Assembly (NCBI GenBank): GCA_023701435.1
Contig: JAMPXB010000014.1
Coordinates: 1 to 64,000 of the forward strand
Direction of reading: 5' to 3'
DNA: 64,000 nt
Source: Bacteriovoracaceae bacterium
GTDB lineage: Bacteria > Bdellovibrionota > Bacteriovoracia > Bacteriovoracales > Bacteriovoracaceae
The notes beneath the pieces are model-generated. The model saw only the letters and a list, made by a program, of their open reading frames with translations, was not told the origin of the DNA and made no database searches. The stretch's first letter is position 1. The number at the start of each line of letters is the position of its first letter. Both the position numbers and the translations under genes were made by a program. Of the stretch, positions 26,688 to 36,344 are shown one piece after another.

Positions 26688-27197
26688 TTACAGATTGGAG
26701 AGTTGTTGGCTGTGAAAATCCCTAAGAAGGGCCTGTAAATGTTTAGGTCGGTTGCTTCCGTAGGTAAATGGAGGAACCCAGGTCAGGCTTTCAATTATGC
26801 CCCCGGTAGTTATCTTATAAATCAGTCCTTCTTCGGGACTTCCGGCAAAAAACCAACTTGGTCGCTTGTTTTCCGGATCGTGATCATCCATCTGCACCAA
26901 AGAGAGCTTGCGCATTTCTGGATCTTGGATCTGAACAGTGCGATGAAACTTAACAATGGCACTGGAAACAACCTTATCTCTTAGTGTGAAAACCAATTCG
27001 GAACCATCAGTAAGAATGTAGGTATATTGATTTCTTGTTTGGGCCGAAGGTGTCCCAAAGGCCTTATTGATTTCGGGAACAGTCATGCCTAAGCGGATGG
27101 AGCTTAAGTTTAGGGGGCGTTCCATTTTGTTTTGGGCGGTTTGGTATGCCGCAAAAATAACGCCAAGTGTTAGTAAAAAGTAAATCCCATATTTCAT
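26688..27197 (-). CDS. Membrane-anchored protein with a BamE/SmpA-like segment
   Basis: The 169-aa protein begins with one hydrophobic segment (GIYFLLTLGVIFAAY) that could be a signal or an anchor. The mature start, IRLGMTVPEINKAFGTPSAQ, has the pattern of the BamE/SmpA helix pair (GMT..EV...LG.P), followed by beta strands (YTYILTDGSELVFTLRDKVVSSAIV). No lipobox is present, unlike true BamE. The function is unknown; the fold suggestion rests on this single segment. It lies upstream of the Nfu-type gene. Confidence 0.65.
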   Translation of the reverse strand: MKYGIYFLLTLGVIFAAYQTAQNKMERPLNLSSIRLGMTVPEINKAFGTPSAQTRNQYTYILTDGSELVFTLRDKVVSSAIVKFHRTVQIQDPEMRKLSLVQMDDHDPENKRPSWFFAGSPEEGLIYKITTGGIIESLTWVPPFTYGSNRPKHLQALLRDFHSQQLSNL

Positions 27198-27277
27198 GAT
27201 TGATAGATTTAATCGTTTTAGAAACTTTTTGGCCAGATGAATTGGAATAACGATGCTTTATTAAATAGAGATGATTG

Positions 27278-28199
27278 ATGGTCATTCAAAACTTAATTGT
27301 CCTTACTTCTCCTCCAGCTTCCGGCAAAACTTATTGGATTAATTCTTTCCGAGAAGCAATTTCCGATGAGCGCTTACTGATCATTTCGCCTTTGCGGGCC
27401 CTCGCTGATGAATGTCGCGAGCGCTGGGGAAATGAGATGGATTTTATGACTCCTGAAGAATGGTTGATGAAAAAACCATTAAACAGAATCGTCATCTTTG
27501 ATGAGTTTCATCTCTTCTTTTATTGGGGGGATACTTTTCGTCCACTCATGTGGGAAGTTTTCTTTGAAATTTCCCAAACCGCCGAAATGGTTTTTCTTCT
27601 AACAGCGACTCTTTCTGGAAAAATGCGGGAAGAGATTGCCCATTTCTGCTCGCAGTTCAATCAAATTCTCTGGATTAATAACGGCAATCAGATTTTTAAA
27701 GTTTGCACCGGCAAAATACATCCGTGCTCCAGGCAAGTCCTGGCTATTGGATCAAATCCGCTCTAGCAGAAAAGGTCAGGAAGTAAGGCTCATCTTTTGC
27801 CAATACCGCGAAGAAGTATTTGCGCTAGAAAAAGAGCTCACGGAACTGGGATTTAATTGTCTTTCCTGTGTCGGTGGGGAATCCAAATACATGGCCCAGA
27901 AAATTAAAGTGAACGCTTCACCCGATTTCATTATCAGCACCACAGTTTTAAGTCATGGAGTAAACTTACCTCAGATCCGGAAGATTTATTTTATTTATCA
28001 AATTAAGAATATTGATTTTTGGATTCAGATGGTCGCTCGCGGAGGAAGGCGAGGGGAGCAGTATGAGGTCTATGCTTTGGAAAAACCTTATGGATTAAAC
28101 TGGAACCCTATAAGTAATCTAATTAGTCTTGCATGGCTTAGTATAAAACAGAAGTTGTCCCATCACTCTTGGCTCTCCACTCCATTTGATTTTGGTTAA
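27278..28199 (+). pseudogene. Helicase-like ATPase split by a +1 frameshift
   Basis: Two overlapping ORFs encode the two halves of one helicase-type protein. The first (27275-27766) has the Walker A segment SPPASGKT, DEFH as the Walker B/DExH motif and LLTATLS as motif III. The second (27636-28199) contains STTVLSHGVNLPQI and QMVARGGRRGE, matching motifs V and VI. The second half is read in the next frame. The shift probably lies between 27690 and 27720, where a T5 run (27693-27697) and an A4 run (27713-27716) stand; removing one base from either gives a smooth join. Together they would make about 307 residues, small for a helicase. It may be a real pseudogene, a programmed shift or a sequencing error. 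Confidence 0.75.
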
Positions 28200-28265
28200 C
28201 TTCAGATGTCTCTTTCTCTCCTTATCTGCACTATTAATGCATAGGACTTTTTTGAGGAGGTCTGT

Positions 28266-29177
28266 ATGCGCTCAATTCTTCTTATCATCCTGACATTTTC
28301 GCTGAATGTGTCTGTCTGGTCTCAGGAGCGGCCAGTGAGTGCGGAAGCGAGAAAAACTTATGATGATATCAAGGCGACCTTGGGATCAGTGCCCACTTTT
28401 CTGAAAGATTTTCCTCAAGAAGGAATTAGCGGAGCCTGGGCCGATATGAAGGGCCTTCAGTTAAACCCCAATACCAGAATTTCCGGTAAATATAAGGAAC
28501 TCATCGGGCTGGCAGTTTCAGCGCAAATCCCTTGCAGTTATTGCGTTTATTTTCATACTCAAGCCGCTATTTTAAATGGGGCCGGACAACAGGAAATTAA
28601 AGAGACCATCGCCCTGGCTGCTACAGTACGAAGATGGAGCACTTATTTAAATGGAACACAGGCCGACGAGATGGAGTTTCGCCGGGAAGTTGATCAGTTA
28701 CTGAGCATCCAAAGCAACAGCCGCAATCGCCAGGCGATGGAAGAAAAGCCAGTGGTGTTGGCGATGAAAACCCCTCAGGATGCCTATGCTGATATAGACA
28801 GGACCCTGGGTTTTATCCCGACCTATATGAAAAACTACCCACAACAGGGCATCGTGGGAGTCTGGCAACAAATGAAGGGAGTGGAGCTCAATCCCGCCAC
28901 CGCCATTCCTGGAAAATACAAAGATCTTATTGGTTTAGCGGTAGCCGCGCAAATTCCTTGTAATTACTACACTTATTTTCATACCCAAACCGCCATTTTT
29001 AACGGCGCCACCAAAGAAGAATTGCAGGAAGCAGTAGCGATGGCCGGCATAACCAGACAATGGAGTACAGTTTTAAATGGCCTAAATATTGATGAGAATA
29101 AATTTCAGCAAGAGACGGATCAGGTGATGAAGTTCCTGAAGCAAAAAGCGCAGAAAAGTATGACGGTTAAGAATTAG
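28266..29177 (+). CDS. Periplasmic tandem AhpD-like (carboxymuconolactone decarboxylase fold) protein
   Basis: A signal peptide (SILLIILTFSLNVSVWSQ) precedes two copies of the same ~140-aa domain (about residues 25-145 and 168-290). Each copy contains the AhpD-type helical motif, GKYKELIGLAVSAQIPC and GKYKDLIGLAVAAQIPC. Copy one keeps the redox pair Cys90-x-x-Cys93 with His97. In copy two the second cysteine is tyrosine (CNYYTYFH), so only one site can cycle a disulfide. AhpD-like proteins reduce peroxidase partners or have peroxidase activity; an exported double version would protect the periplasm from peroxide. A strong GAGGAGG ribosome-binding site is present. Confidence 0.85.
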   Translation: MRSILLIILTFSLNVSVWSQERPVSAEARKTYDDIKATLGSVPTFLKDFPQEGISGAWADMKGLQLNPNTRISGKYKELIGLAVSAQIPCSYCVYFHTQAAILNGAGQQEIKETIALAATVRRWSTYLNGTQADEMEFRREVDQLLSIQSNSRNRQAMEEKPVVLAMKTPQDAYADIDRTLGFIPTYMKNYPQQGIVGVWQQMKGVELNPATAIPGKYKDLIGLAVAAQIPCNYYTYFHTQTAIFNGATKEELQEAVAMAGITRQWSTVLNGLNIDENKFQQETDQVMKFLKQKAQKSMTVKN

Positions 29178-29193
29178 TTGCATAGAATGAGGC

Positions 29194-29973
29194 ATGGTTT
29201 TTGAAGGTTTAGTCATTCACCGTTTGCCTTATAAGGAGCGCGATCTCATCGTGAAGCTCCTTCTCCGCAACGGTCTGGTCGGTAGCTTCTACATCTACGG
29301 CGGCCAGGGCGGGGGGAAAAAGCATAAGCCCACTGTCTTTGAATTGGGCTGCATGATGCGAATTATGATTAAGGAACAAAGAGTAAAACTCGATTCCTCA
29401 GATCTCATGATTTCAGCTGAACATCAGCGCCTTTGGGAACCTCAAACGATCCGTCATGACATCAAGGCTTTCTATCTGGTGTGCCTGTACTTTGAACTGA
29501 TTCAAAAATTTTCCATTCCCTTTCAGCAAGGCACCAGTGATTATGATCATCAGGATCACGAGGGAGTGTTCTCGGTTGTGAGCAACGCTCTTTTTTACAT
29601 AGAGGATGCTCTGGCCAAGAAGCAATTCAATGCTCATCAACATCTGACGCTGTTTATGGTGAAGCTTTTGTTCCATTTGGGAATCATGCCAGACACAGAC
29701 AACTGTTCCTATTGTCAGGTGGATCTGATGGAAAGTGAAGCCGTGGTCTTTATTCCGGCCAACGGTCAGTTCTCTTGTCAGCAATGCTCCAGCGGAGAAA
29801 ATGAAAAAGGTTTCTTACTGCGGATTAAGAAGGGTTATCAGACAAAGTACCAGGATTATCATGCCTATTTAGGAACCAATTTCCCGGAATGCGATAAGCT
29901 GATTCAATATTTTTGCCACCAATATCACTTGCGGCCGGTAGAACTTAAAAGTTACTCATTACTTTTTAAGTGA
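29194..29973 (+). CDS. recO: DNA repair protein RecO
   Basis: RecO works with RecF and RecR to load RecA on SSB-coated gaps. The 259-aa protein has the N-terminal OB domain (GLVIHRLPYKERDLIVKLLLRN, GSFYIYGGQG), a helical middle and a four-cysteine zinc-binding site near residues 170-195 (CSYC and CQQC). Length is normal for the family. The stop overlaps convergent gmhB by 15 bp, the longest tail overlap in the window. Confidence 0.88.
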   Translation: MVFEGLVIHRLPYKERDLIVKLLLRNGLVGSFYIYGGQGGGKKHKPTVFELGCMMRIMIKEQRVKLDSSDLMISAEHQRLWEPQTIRHDIKAFYLVCLYFELIQKFSIPFQQGTSDYDHQDHEGVFSVVSNALFYIEDALAKKQFNAHQHLTLFMVKLLFHLGIMPDTDNCSYCQVDLMESEAVVFIPANGQFSCQQCSSGENEKGFLLRIKKGYQTKYQDYHAYLGTNFPECDKLIQYFCHQYHLRPVELKSYSLLFK

Positions 29974-30471
29974 GTTGGCAAAATCCAACAAGGTTTTAAA
30001 GAAGGGATAATCTCCGGAGTGGGCATGCCTCACCAGGATTCCCAGGATTCCGGCATTCATTCCGGCCTGGGCATCAATTAACTTATCGCCCACCATATAA
30101 GAATGTTCGGGACTAATATGGTACTGTTCCATCAAATCCTGGATCATTTTTCCCGAAGGTTTCCGGCATTCACATTTATCGTCAGGGGAGTGGGGACAAA
30201 TGGCAAAATCCTTAAAAGGGGCCAGTTTTTGTTCTCGCATGTCATTTTGCAATTGCTTATGAATGACATAAACCGCTTCCAGGGAAAAATAACCCCTGCC
30301 GACTCCGGATTGGTTGGTGACAATGAAAAGTTCATAACCCAAATTTTGAAATAATTGCAAAGCTTTAAGCGTGTCCGGATAGTATTCAATGTCCTCAACA
30401 CGAGAAAGATAATTCTTATCCAGAATTATAGTTCCGTCCCGATCCAAGAAGATGGCCTTCCGTGTTTTAAT
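29959..30471 (-). CDS. gmhB: D-glycero-beta-D-manno-heptose 1,7-bisphosphate 7-phosphatase
   Basis: GmhB removes the C7 phosphate from heptose bisphosphate in LPS core synthesis. This HAD-family protein has FLDRDGT with the nucleophile, FIVTNQSGVGRGYF, the zinc loop CPHSPDDKCECRKP and MVGDKLIDAQAG. The ORF track begins at a TTG inside motif I, which would cut off the first strand. Extending upstream gives IKTRKAIFLDRDGT from an ATT codon at 30471, with GGAGG eight bases before it. No ATG or GTG exists in that stretch. ATT initiation is therefore the best reading, as in infC, though unusual. msbA lies divergently beside it. Confidence 0.85.
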   Translation of the reverse strand: MKTRKAIFLDRDGTIILDKNYLSRVEDIEYYPDTLKALQLFQNLGYELFIVTNQSGVGRGYFSLEAVYVIHKQLQNDMREQKLAPFKDFAICPHSPDDKCECRKPSGKMIQDLMEQYHISPEHSYMVGDKLIDAQAGMNAGILGILVRHAHSGDYPFFKTLLDFANSLKK

Positions 30472-30504
30472 TTACTTAGCCTCCGTTAAAGCTTAAGATG
30501 TCGC

Positions 30505-32217
30505 ATGCTCAATGTTCTTAAGTTAATGTTCCCATATCTTCGTCCTTTTTGGAAGCAGGCGCTATTCGCAACCCTTCTGGCCTTCCCTTTAGCGGGAATC
30601 AAAGCTTATGAAGCGTACCTGGTTAAAGATATTTTTGATAAAGGCTTTGCACAGGGTTCAACTTCCGCCGATGCTATGAAATTGGCCGCTATCCTGGTGA
30701 GTTTAGGGTTGATCAATTACCCTTTAAGATTTTTTCACTATTTTGGATTAAGACAAATTGTCGATAGTTCTACCCGACTTATCCGTTCCAGGATTTATTT
30801 AAAATTCCAGGATCTTCCGGCCAAATATTATTCTCAACAAAAACAAGGAAACCTGATTTCCACTATCATGAGTGATACCCAGGTTTTTTCAGAAGCTTTC
30901 AAAAACTCTCTGGAAGTGGTGAGAGAACCTGTTACCGCCATGGCCCTTTTAGGGGTAGCGTTTTATCACGACTGGCAATTAACACTTATTATTTTTGCGA
31001 CAGCTCCCTTATTCATTATCACTTTTCACTACACTGGAAAGCGCATCAGAAAGTATGTGAACCTGGCCCAGCAAGATAATGCTGAAATGACTCACATTGT
31101 GAGTGAAGCTTTGGGCGGACAGAAAATTATCAAAGCTTTTGGTCTTCGCGATTACATTGTGAGCCGCTTTGAAAGGGCCCAGGATAAGCTCATTGCTCAC
31201 AGAACCAAAAGTAACTCAGCTGAAGAGCACTCCCATCCTTTAGTGGAACTGATCGGCTCTTTTGCTTTTGCCGGTGTCATTATCTTTGCTCATCACCGAA
31301 TCAGTACCGGAGCTCTTACTACTGGTGGATTTATTTCTTTTGTGGCGGCCCTGGCGATGTTTATGGATCCGGTCAGAAGATTTAGTAAGGCCAACGCCAA
31401 ACTTAATCAGGCCCAAGCCGCCGCGGTCAGAATTTTTGGTCTGTTGGATGTTCAAGAAGAGCCCCAACCGAGTCTGAAAGAATTGAAAGGTTTTGAGCAC
31501 TCCATTGAATTTAAGAATGTTTCTTTCTCCTATGGGGAAGGTTTAGTGCTGAGAAATTTCAGTCTAATCATTAAGAAAGGTCAGAAAATTGGACTGGTGG
31601 GACTTTCTGGTTCCGGAAAATCGACGCTGATCAGTCTCTTGCTTCGTTTATATGAGGTGACCGAAGGTGAAATTCTTATTGATGGCGTTAACATCAATGA
31701 GTACAGCCTCTTCTCAACTCGTAAAGTTTTTGGGTTAGTGAGCCAGGATATTTTCTTATTTAATGACACGATTCGAGAAAATCTCTGTACTGGAGATGTC
31801 CATACCGAAGAAGAGATCCGTCATGCCCTGGAAATTTCTTATGCCTGGGAGTTTGTGAAAGATCTGCCTCAGATACTTGAAACTTCTATTGGTGATCGAG
31901 GAGTTCGATTATCCGGTGGCCAAAGTCAGCGTATCACTATTGCCCGTGCCTTTTTAAAAAACAGGGATGTGCTTTTATTTGATGAAGCCACTTCCGCCCT
32001 GGATAATGAGTCTGAAAAAATCGTTCAGGCCGCTTTGGAAAGAGTGGCCGGTCATAAAACCGTTATCGCTGTTGCCCATAGGCTTTCTACTCTGAAAGAC
32101 TTTAACCGCATCATTGTTATGAAAGACGGCCAAATGATCGAAGATGGCAGCCATCTGGAGCTGATTGAGAAGGACGGAGAGTACAAGAAGCTCTACGAGC
32201 TTTCTCAGCATCAATAA
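30505..32217 (+). CDS. msbA: MsbA-like lipid A export ABC transporter
   Basis: A half-transporter with six membrane helices (residues 1-300) fused to an ABC ATPase. The nucleotide-binding domain shows Walker A GLSGSGKST near residue 370, signature LSGGQSQRITIARA and Walker B VLLFDEATSALD, then the H-loop in AVAHRLST. The N-terminal layout (YLRPFWKQALFATLLAFPLAGIKAYEAYLVKDIFD) is typical of MsbA, which flips lipid A-core across the inner membrane. LPS genes gmhB next door support this over a drug-exporter role. The ribosome-binding site is weak. Confidence 0.9.
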   Translation: MLNVLKLMFPYLRPFWKQALFATLLAFPLAGIKAYEAYLVKDIFDKGFAQGSTSADAMKLAAILVSLGLINYPLRFFHYFGLRQIVDSSTRLIRSRIYLKFQDLPAKYYSQQKQGNLISTIMSDTQVFSEAFKNSLEVVREPVTAMALLGVAFYHDWQLTLIIFATAPLFIITFHYTGKRIRKYVNLAQQDNAEMTHIVSEALGGQKIIKAFGLRDYIVSRFERAQDKLIAHRTKSNSAEEHSHPLVELIGSFAFAGVIIFAHHRISTGALTTGGFISFVAALAMFMDPVRRFSKANAKLNQAQAAAVRIFGLLDVQEEPQPSLKELKGFEHSIEFKNVSFSYGEGLVLRNFSLIIKKGQKIGLVGLSGSGKSTLISLLLRLYEVTEGEILIDGVNINEYSLFSTRKVFGLVSQDIFLFNDTIRENLCTGDVHTEEEIRHALEISYAWEFVKDLPQILETSIGDRGVRLSGGQSQRITIARAFLKNRDVLLFDEATSALDNESEKIVQAALERVAGHKTVIAVAHRLSTLKDFNRIIVMKDGQMIEDGSHLELIEKDGEYKKLYELSQHQ

Positions 32218-32348
32218 GCCCCTGTGGTGACTCGTCTTGTCACGAGCAAAACTCCCAAAAATTCATGATTTTGATTTGGTCACGACCCCATTCTGTATGA
32301 TAAAATTTCGGCGTTTATATTCGAAATTTCTTTCATCAGGAGTGCATT

Positions 32349-33668
32349 GTGTCAGAAGAGAATCTGAAATCCATGGCCGATTTAGTGGCCCATTCAAAAC
32401 ATCGTGGTTTCATCTTTCAAAGTTCAGAAATTTACGGTGGACTTGGTTCATGCTGGGACATGGGGCCTCTTGGTGTTGAATTAAAAAATAATATTAAGCA
32501 ATCTTGGTGGAAGTCGATGACCTTTCGTGATGACGTGGAAGGTATCGATGCTGCTATTCTGATGCATCCAACAGTTTGGAAAGCTTCTGGTCACGTTGAT
32601 AACTTCACTGACCCGATGGTGGACTGTAAGTCTTGTAAGAGCCGCTTTCGCGCGGACAACATTGACCTGACAGCACCTTGTCCGGTTTGTAAGGCAAAAG
32701 ATACATTCACCGAACCTCGAAATTTTAATTTGATGTTTAAAACTCAAATGGGTCCGGTGGAAGATTCTTCAGCGCTGGTTTATCTGCGTCCGGAAACAGC
32801 TCAGGGGATTTTTGTTAACTTCCTGAACGTTCAATCAACCATGAGAAGAAAACTGCCTTTTGGTATCGCTCAAATTGGTAAAGCTTTCCGTAATGAAATC
32901 ACTCCCGGCAACTTCATTTTCAGAACCCGTGAGTTCGAACAGATGGAAATGCAATATTTCATCAAGCCAGGCACTCAAGCCGAGGCGATGGAGCAGTGGA
33001 AAGAAATCCGTTGGAACTGGCATTTGAATAATGGTCTACGTAAAGAAAAACTTCAGTGGAAAAAGCACGAGTCTCTTGCCCACTACGCTGATGCTGCCTT
33101 TGATATTGAGTATGAATTTGCTCATGGTTGGGGAGAGATGGAAGGTATTCACTCTCGTACTGATTTCGATTTAAAGCAGCATCAAGAATATTCGAAGAAA
33201 AACCTTCAGTATGTTGATCAGATGGACGGGAATAAAAAATATCTCCCTTACGTGCTTGAAACATCTGTTGGTTGTGATCGCTGTATGTTGGCGGTCATGA
33301 GTGATGCTTACCGCACGGAATTCCCGGGAGACGCCGAGAAAGAACGCGTAGTAATGAGATTCAAACCAAGTCTTGCTCCAATCAAAGCGGCCATTATGCC
33401 TCTTATGAAAAAGCCAGATTTGGAAGGCCCTGCTACACAACTTCTGCATGAGCTTCAGCAAGACTTTAAGTGTGAATATGATACTGCTGGATCAATTGGT
33501 AAGCGCTATCGTCGCCAGGATGAAATCGGAACTCCTGCTTGTATTACCGTTGATTTTGACACTCTTACTGATCACGCAGTTACTGTTCGTGACCGCGATA
33601 CCATGGTTCAGGAAAGAGTCGCTCTGGATAAAGTAAAATCATACATTAAAGAAAAATTTTCTCTTTAA
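32349..33668 (+). CDS. glyS: Glycyl-tRNA synthetase, single-chain dimeric type
   Basis: A class II synthetase that charges tRNA-Gly. GTG at 32349 is the start, with CAGGAG nine bases upstream. The 439-aa protein has motif 1 region [21 protein letters not shown], a zinc-type CKSC...CPVC pair near residue 95, [12 protein letters not shown], the motif 2 [25 protein letters not shown] and motif 3 [12 protein letters not shown], followed by an anticodon-binding domain. This is the alpha2 type (glyQS), not the alpha2-beta2 type usual in gamma-proteobacteria. ppdK follows after 12 bases. Confidence 0.96.
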   Translation: MSEENLKSMADLVAHSKHRGFIFQSSEIYGGLGSCWDMGPLGVELKNNIKQSWWKSMTFRDDVEGIDAAILMHPTVWKASGHVDNFTDPMVDCKSCKSRFRADNIDLTAPCPVCKAKDTFTEPRNFNLMFKTQMGPVEDSSALVYLRPETAQGIFVNFLNVQSTMRRKLPFGIAQIGKAFRNEITPGNFIFRTREFEQMEMQYFIKPGTQAEAMEQWKEIRWNWHLNNGLRKEKLQWKKHESLAHYADAAFDIEYEFAHGWGEMEGIHSRTDFDLKQHQEYSKKNLQYVDQMDGNKKYLPYVLETSVGCDRCMLAVMSDAYRTEFPGDAEKERVVMRFKPSLAPIKAAIMPLMKKPDLEGPATQLLHELQQDFKCEYDTAGSIGKRYRRQDEIGTPACITVDFDTLTDHAVTVRDRDTMVQERVALDKVKSYIKEKFSL

Positions 33669-33680
33669 GGAGAACTCGCA

Positions 33681-36338
33681 ATGAAAAAATGGGTTTATAA
33701 ATTTTCTGCTGAACAAACAGATGGCAATAAGGATATGAAGGGTCTTCTTGGCGGTAAGGGGGCAAACCTCGCTGAGATGTGTTCGATGAAACTCTCTGTA
33801 CCTCCGGGGTTTACAGTCTCGACTGAGGCTTGTCTTGATTTTTATAAAACGAATAAAGAAATCTCCAAAGAGATTCGCGATCAGGTGATTGAATCACTTG
33901 CCTGGGTTGAAAAGCTAACCGGAAAAAAATTCGGCGATGTTGAAAATCCTCTTTTGTTCTCTGTTCGTTCCGGTGCCCGTGCTTCCATGCCGGGAATGAT
34001 GGACACAGTTTTAAATCTTGGTCTCAATGATAAAACAGTTTTGGGAATGGCGAAGAAAACCAATAATCCTCGTTTTGCCTGGGATTCTTACCGTCGTTTC
34101 ATCCAAATGTATTCGAATGTCGTTTTAGGGGTGAATACATCTCACCTTGAAAGCAACATGGAAGATTTGAAAGAAGCCAGAGGTGTTCACGAAGATACCG
34201 AACTAACTGCTTCTGATCTGGAAGAATTGGTAAAAGTTTATAAGTCTGTTCTATTAGAAGATCACGGAATTGTATTCCCACAAGATCCAATGGAGCAGTT
34301 ATGGAAAGCAGTCGCTGCTGTCTTTGGTTCATGGTTTAACAATCGTGCTACCAAGTATCGTGAGATGAACAATATTCCTCATGACTGGGGAACAGCGGTT
34401 AACGTGCAAAGTATGGTATTCGGAAATATGGGTGATACCTGCGCTACCGGCGTTTGCTTTACCCGTGACCCATCTACCGGAGAGAAAAAGTTCTTCGGAG
34501 AGTTCCTGATCAATGCTCAAGGTGAAGACGTTGTGGCCGGTATCAGAACTCCACAGCCGATCAACAATGCTTCTAAAATGGAGTCTAATAAGCACCACAA
34601 AACGTTAGAAGAACTAATGCCTGCTGCCTATGCTGATCTGGTAGAAGATTACCATATGCTGGAGAAGCACTATAAGGACATGCAGGATATTGAGTTTACC
34701 ATTGAAAATGGAAAACTTTGGATTCTTCAAACTCGTAATGCCAAAAGAACAGTCAATGCTGCCTTAAAAGTTGCCGTTGATCTGGTCGCTGAAGGTATGA
34801 TCACCTCTAATGAGGCGATCCTGCGCATTTCTCCTGAAGACCTCAACCAACTATTGCACCCACGTCTTGATCCTAAGGCGAAGAAGACGGTTATTGCAAC
34901 CGGACTACCTGCTTCTCCTGGAGCGGCTTCTGGTCAAATGGTCTTCACTTCCGCGCACGCAGAAGAGTGGCACAAGAATGGTAAGAAAGTCGTTCTCGTT
35001 CGCGCTGAAACATCTCCGGAAGATATTGGAGGAATGGTTGCTTCCAGCGGGATTCTTACGGCCCGCGGAGGGATGACTTCTCACGCGGCGGTAGTTGCCC
35101 GCGGAATGGGAAAACCATGTGTTGCCGGCTGTACAGCTCTGGTCATTAATGAAAAAGAAAAAACTCTGACCGTTAAAGGTAAAGTTTATAGAGAAGGTGA
35201 TCATATCACTTTTGATGGTGCCACCGGTGAAGTTTATGAAGGAATCGTACCGACGATCGAAGCCTCAATTACTGCTGACTTTGCTACCTTTATGAAGTGG
35301 GCCGATGCCACTCGCAGACTAAAAGTTCGTACCAATGCCGATACCCCAGAAGACGCCAAAATGGCGATTCAGTTTGGAGCAGAAGGAATTGGTCTGTGCC
35401 GTACAGAACATATGTTCTTTGCTCCAGAACGAATTCTTGCCGTTCGTGAAATGATCTTTGCCGAAAATGAAACGGATAGAAAAAAGGCCCTGGATAAATT
35501 ATTGCCATTCCAGCGCACAGACTTCATCGGTCTTTTTGTAGAGATGAATGGTCTCCCTGTTAATATCCGTCTATTGGATCCGCCTCTGCATGAGTTTCTG
35601 CCTCACTCAGAGAAGGACCAGCAAGAACTGGCCGATGTTTTAGGAATAACACTTAAGCAAGTGAAGGAAAGAAATGATTCCCTTCATGAGTTTAACCCAA
35701 TGCTTGGACATCGTGGTTGCCGTCTGGCCGTAACTTACCCTGAAATCTATCTCATGCAGGTAAGAGCGATTGTCGAAGCAGCCATTGAAGCAGAAAAGGC
35801 TGGGATCAAAGTTCTTCCGGAAATCATGATTCCACTTACCACTGAACTTAGAGAATATTCTTTGATCAAGGATGAGTGTAAGGATGAGATTGAAAGAGTC
35901 TTTAAAGAGAAAAACCACACCATTAAATATAAAATGGGAACCATGTTAGAGCTTCCTCGTGCCTGTATCATGGCAGGAGAGATTGCCCGTGAAGCCGAGT
36001 TCTTCTCTTTTGGAACTAACGATTTAACTCAAACCACATTTGGTCTTTCTCGTGATGATGCCGGTAAATTTTTACCGACCTATACGCAACGTGGAATTTA
36101 TTCGCGCGATCCATTTGTTTCCATTGACCAGGCTGGAGTAGGGTTCCTGATGAAGCATGCCGTTGCTGAAGGTAAGAAGACCAATGCTCACATCCACGCA
36201 GGTATTTGTGGAGAGCATGGTGGAGAACCTCAGTCTGTAGAATTCTGTCACCGAATCGGTCTTGATTATGTGAGTTGTTCTCCATTTCGAGTTCCGATTG
36301 CCCGTCTGGCAGCTGCTCAAGCCGTACTTAGAGCTTAA
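33681..36338 (+). CDS. ppdK: Pyruvate, phosphate dikinase
   Basis: PPDK interconverts ATP, pyruvate and phosphate with AMP, phosphoenolpyruvate and pyrophosphate. The 885-aa protein carries the ATP-grasp domain (GGKGANLAEM near residue 25, RSGARASMPGMMDT), the phospho-histidine domain (GGMTSHAAVVARGMGKPCV near residue 470) and the PEP/pyruvate TIM-barrel (GLCRTEHMFF, MLGHRGCRL, AGICGEHGGEP). Full length, with no missing motif. It shares a transcript with glyS (AAGGAG ribosome-binding site). A large inverted repeat follows and probably ends transcription. Confidence 0.97.
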   Translation: MKKWVYKFSAEQTDGNKDMKGLLGGKGANLAEMCSMKLSVPPGFTVSTEACLDFYKTNKEISKEIRDQVIESLAWVEKLTGKKFGDVENPLLFSVRSGARASMPGMMDTVLNLGLNDKTVLGMAKKTNNPRFAWDSYRRFIQMYSNVVLGVNTSHLESNMEDLKEARGVHEDTELTASDLEELVKVYKSVLLEDHGIVFPQDPMEQLWKAVAAVFGSWFNNRATKYREMNNIPHDWGTAVNVQSMVFGNMGDTCATGVCFTRDPSTGEKKFFGEFLINAQGEDVVAGIRTPQPINNASKMESNKHHKTLEELMPAAYADLVEDYHMLEKHYKDMQDIEFTIENGKLWILQTRNAKRTVNAALKVAVDLVAEGMITSNEAILRISPEDLNQLLHPRLDPKAKKTVIATGLPASPGAASGQMVFTSAHAEEWHKNGKKVVLVRAETSPEDIGGMVASSGILTARGGMTSHAAVVARGMGKPCVAGCTALVINEKEKTLTVKGKVYREGDHITFDGATGEVYEGIVPTIEASITADFATFMKWADATRRLKVRTNADTPEDAKMAIQFGAEGIGLCRTEHMFFAPERILAVREMIFAENETDRKKALDKLLPFQRTDFIGLFVEMNGLPVNIRLLDPPLHEFLPHSEKDQQELADVLGITLKQVKERNDSLHEFNPMLGHRGCRLAVTYPEIYLMQVRAIVEAAIEAEKAGIKVLPEIMIPLTTELREYSLIKDECKDEIERVFKEKNHTIKYKMGTMLELPRACIMAGEIAREAEFFSFGTNDLTQTTFGLSRDDAGKFLPTYTQRGIYSRDPFVSIDQAGVGFLMKHAVAEGKKTNAHIHAGICGEHGGEPQSVEFCHRIGLDYVSCSPFRVPIARLAAAQAVLRA

Positions 36339-36344
36339 TTAAGG

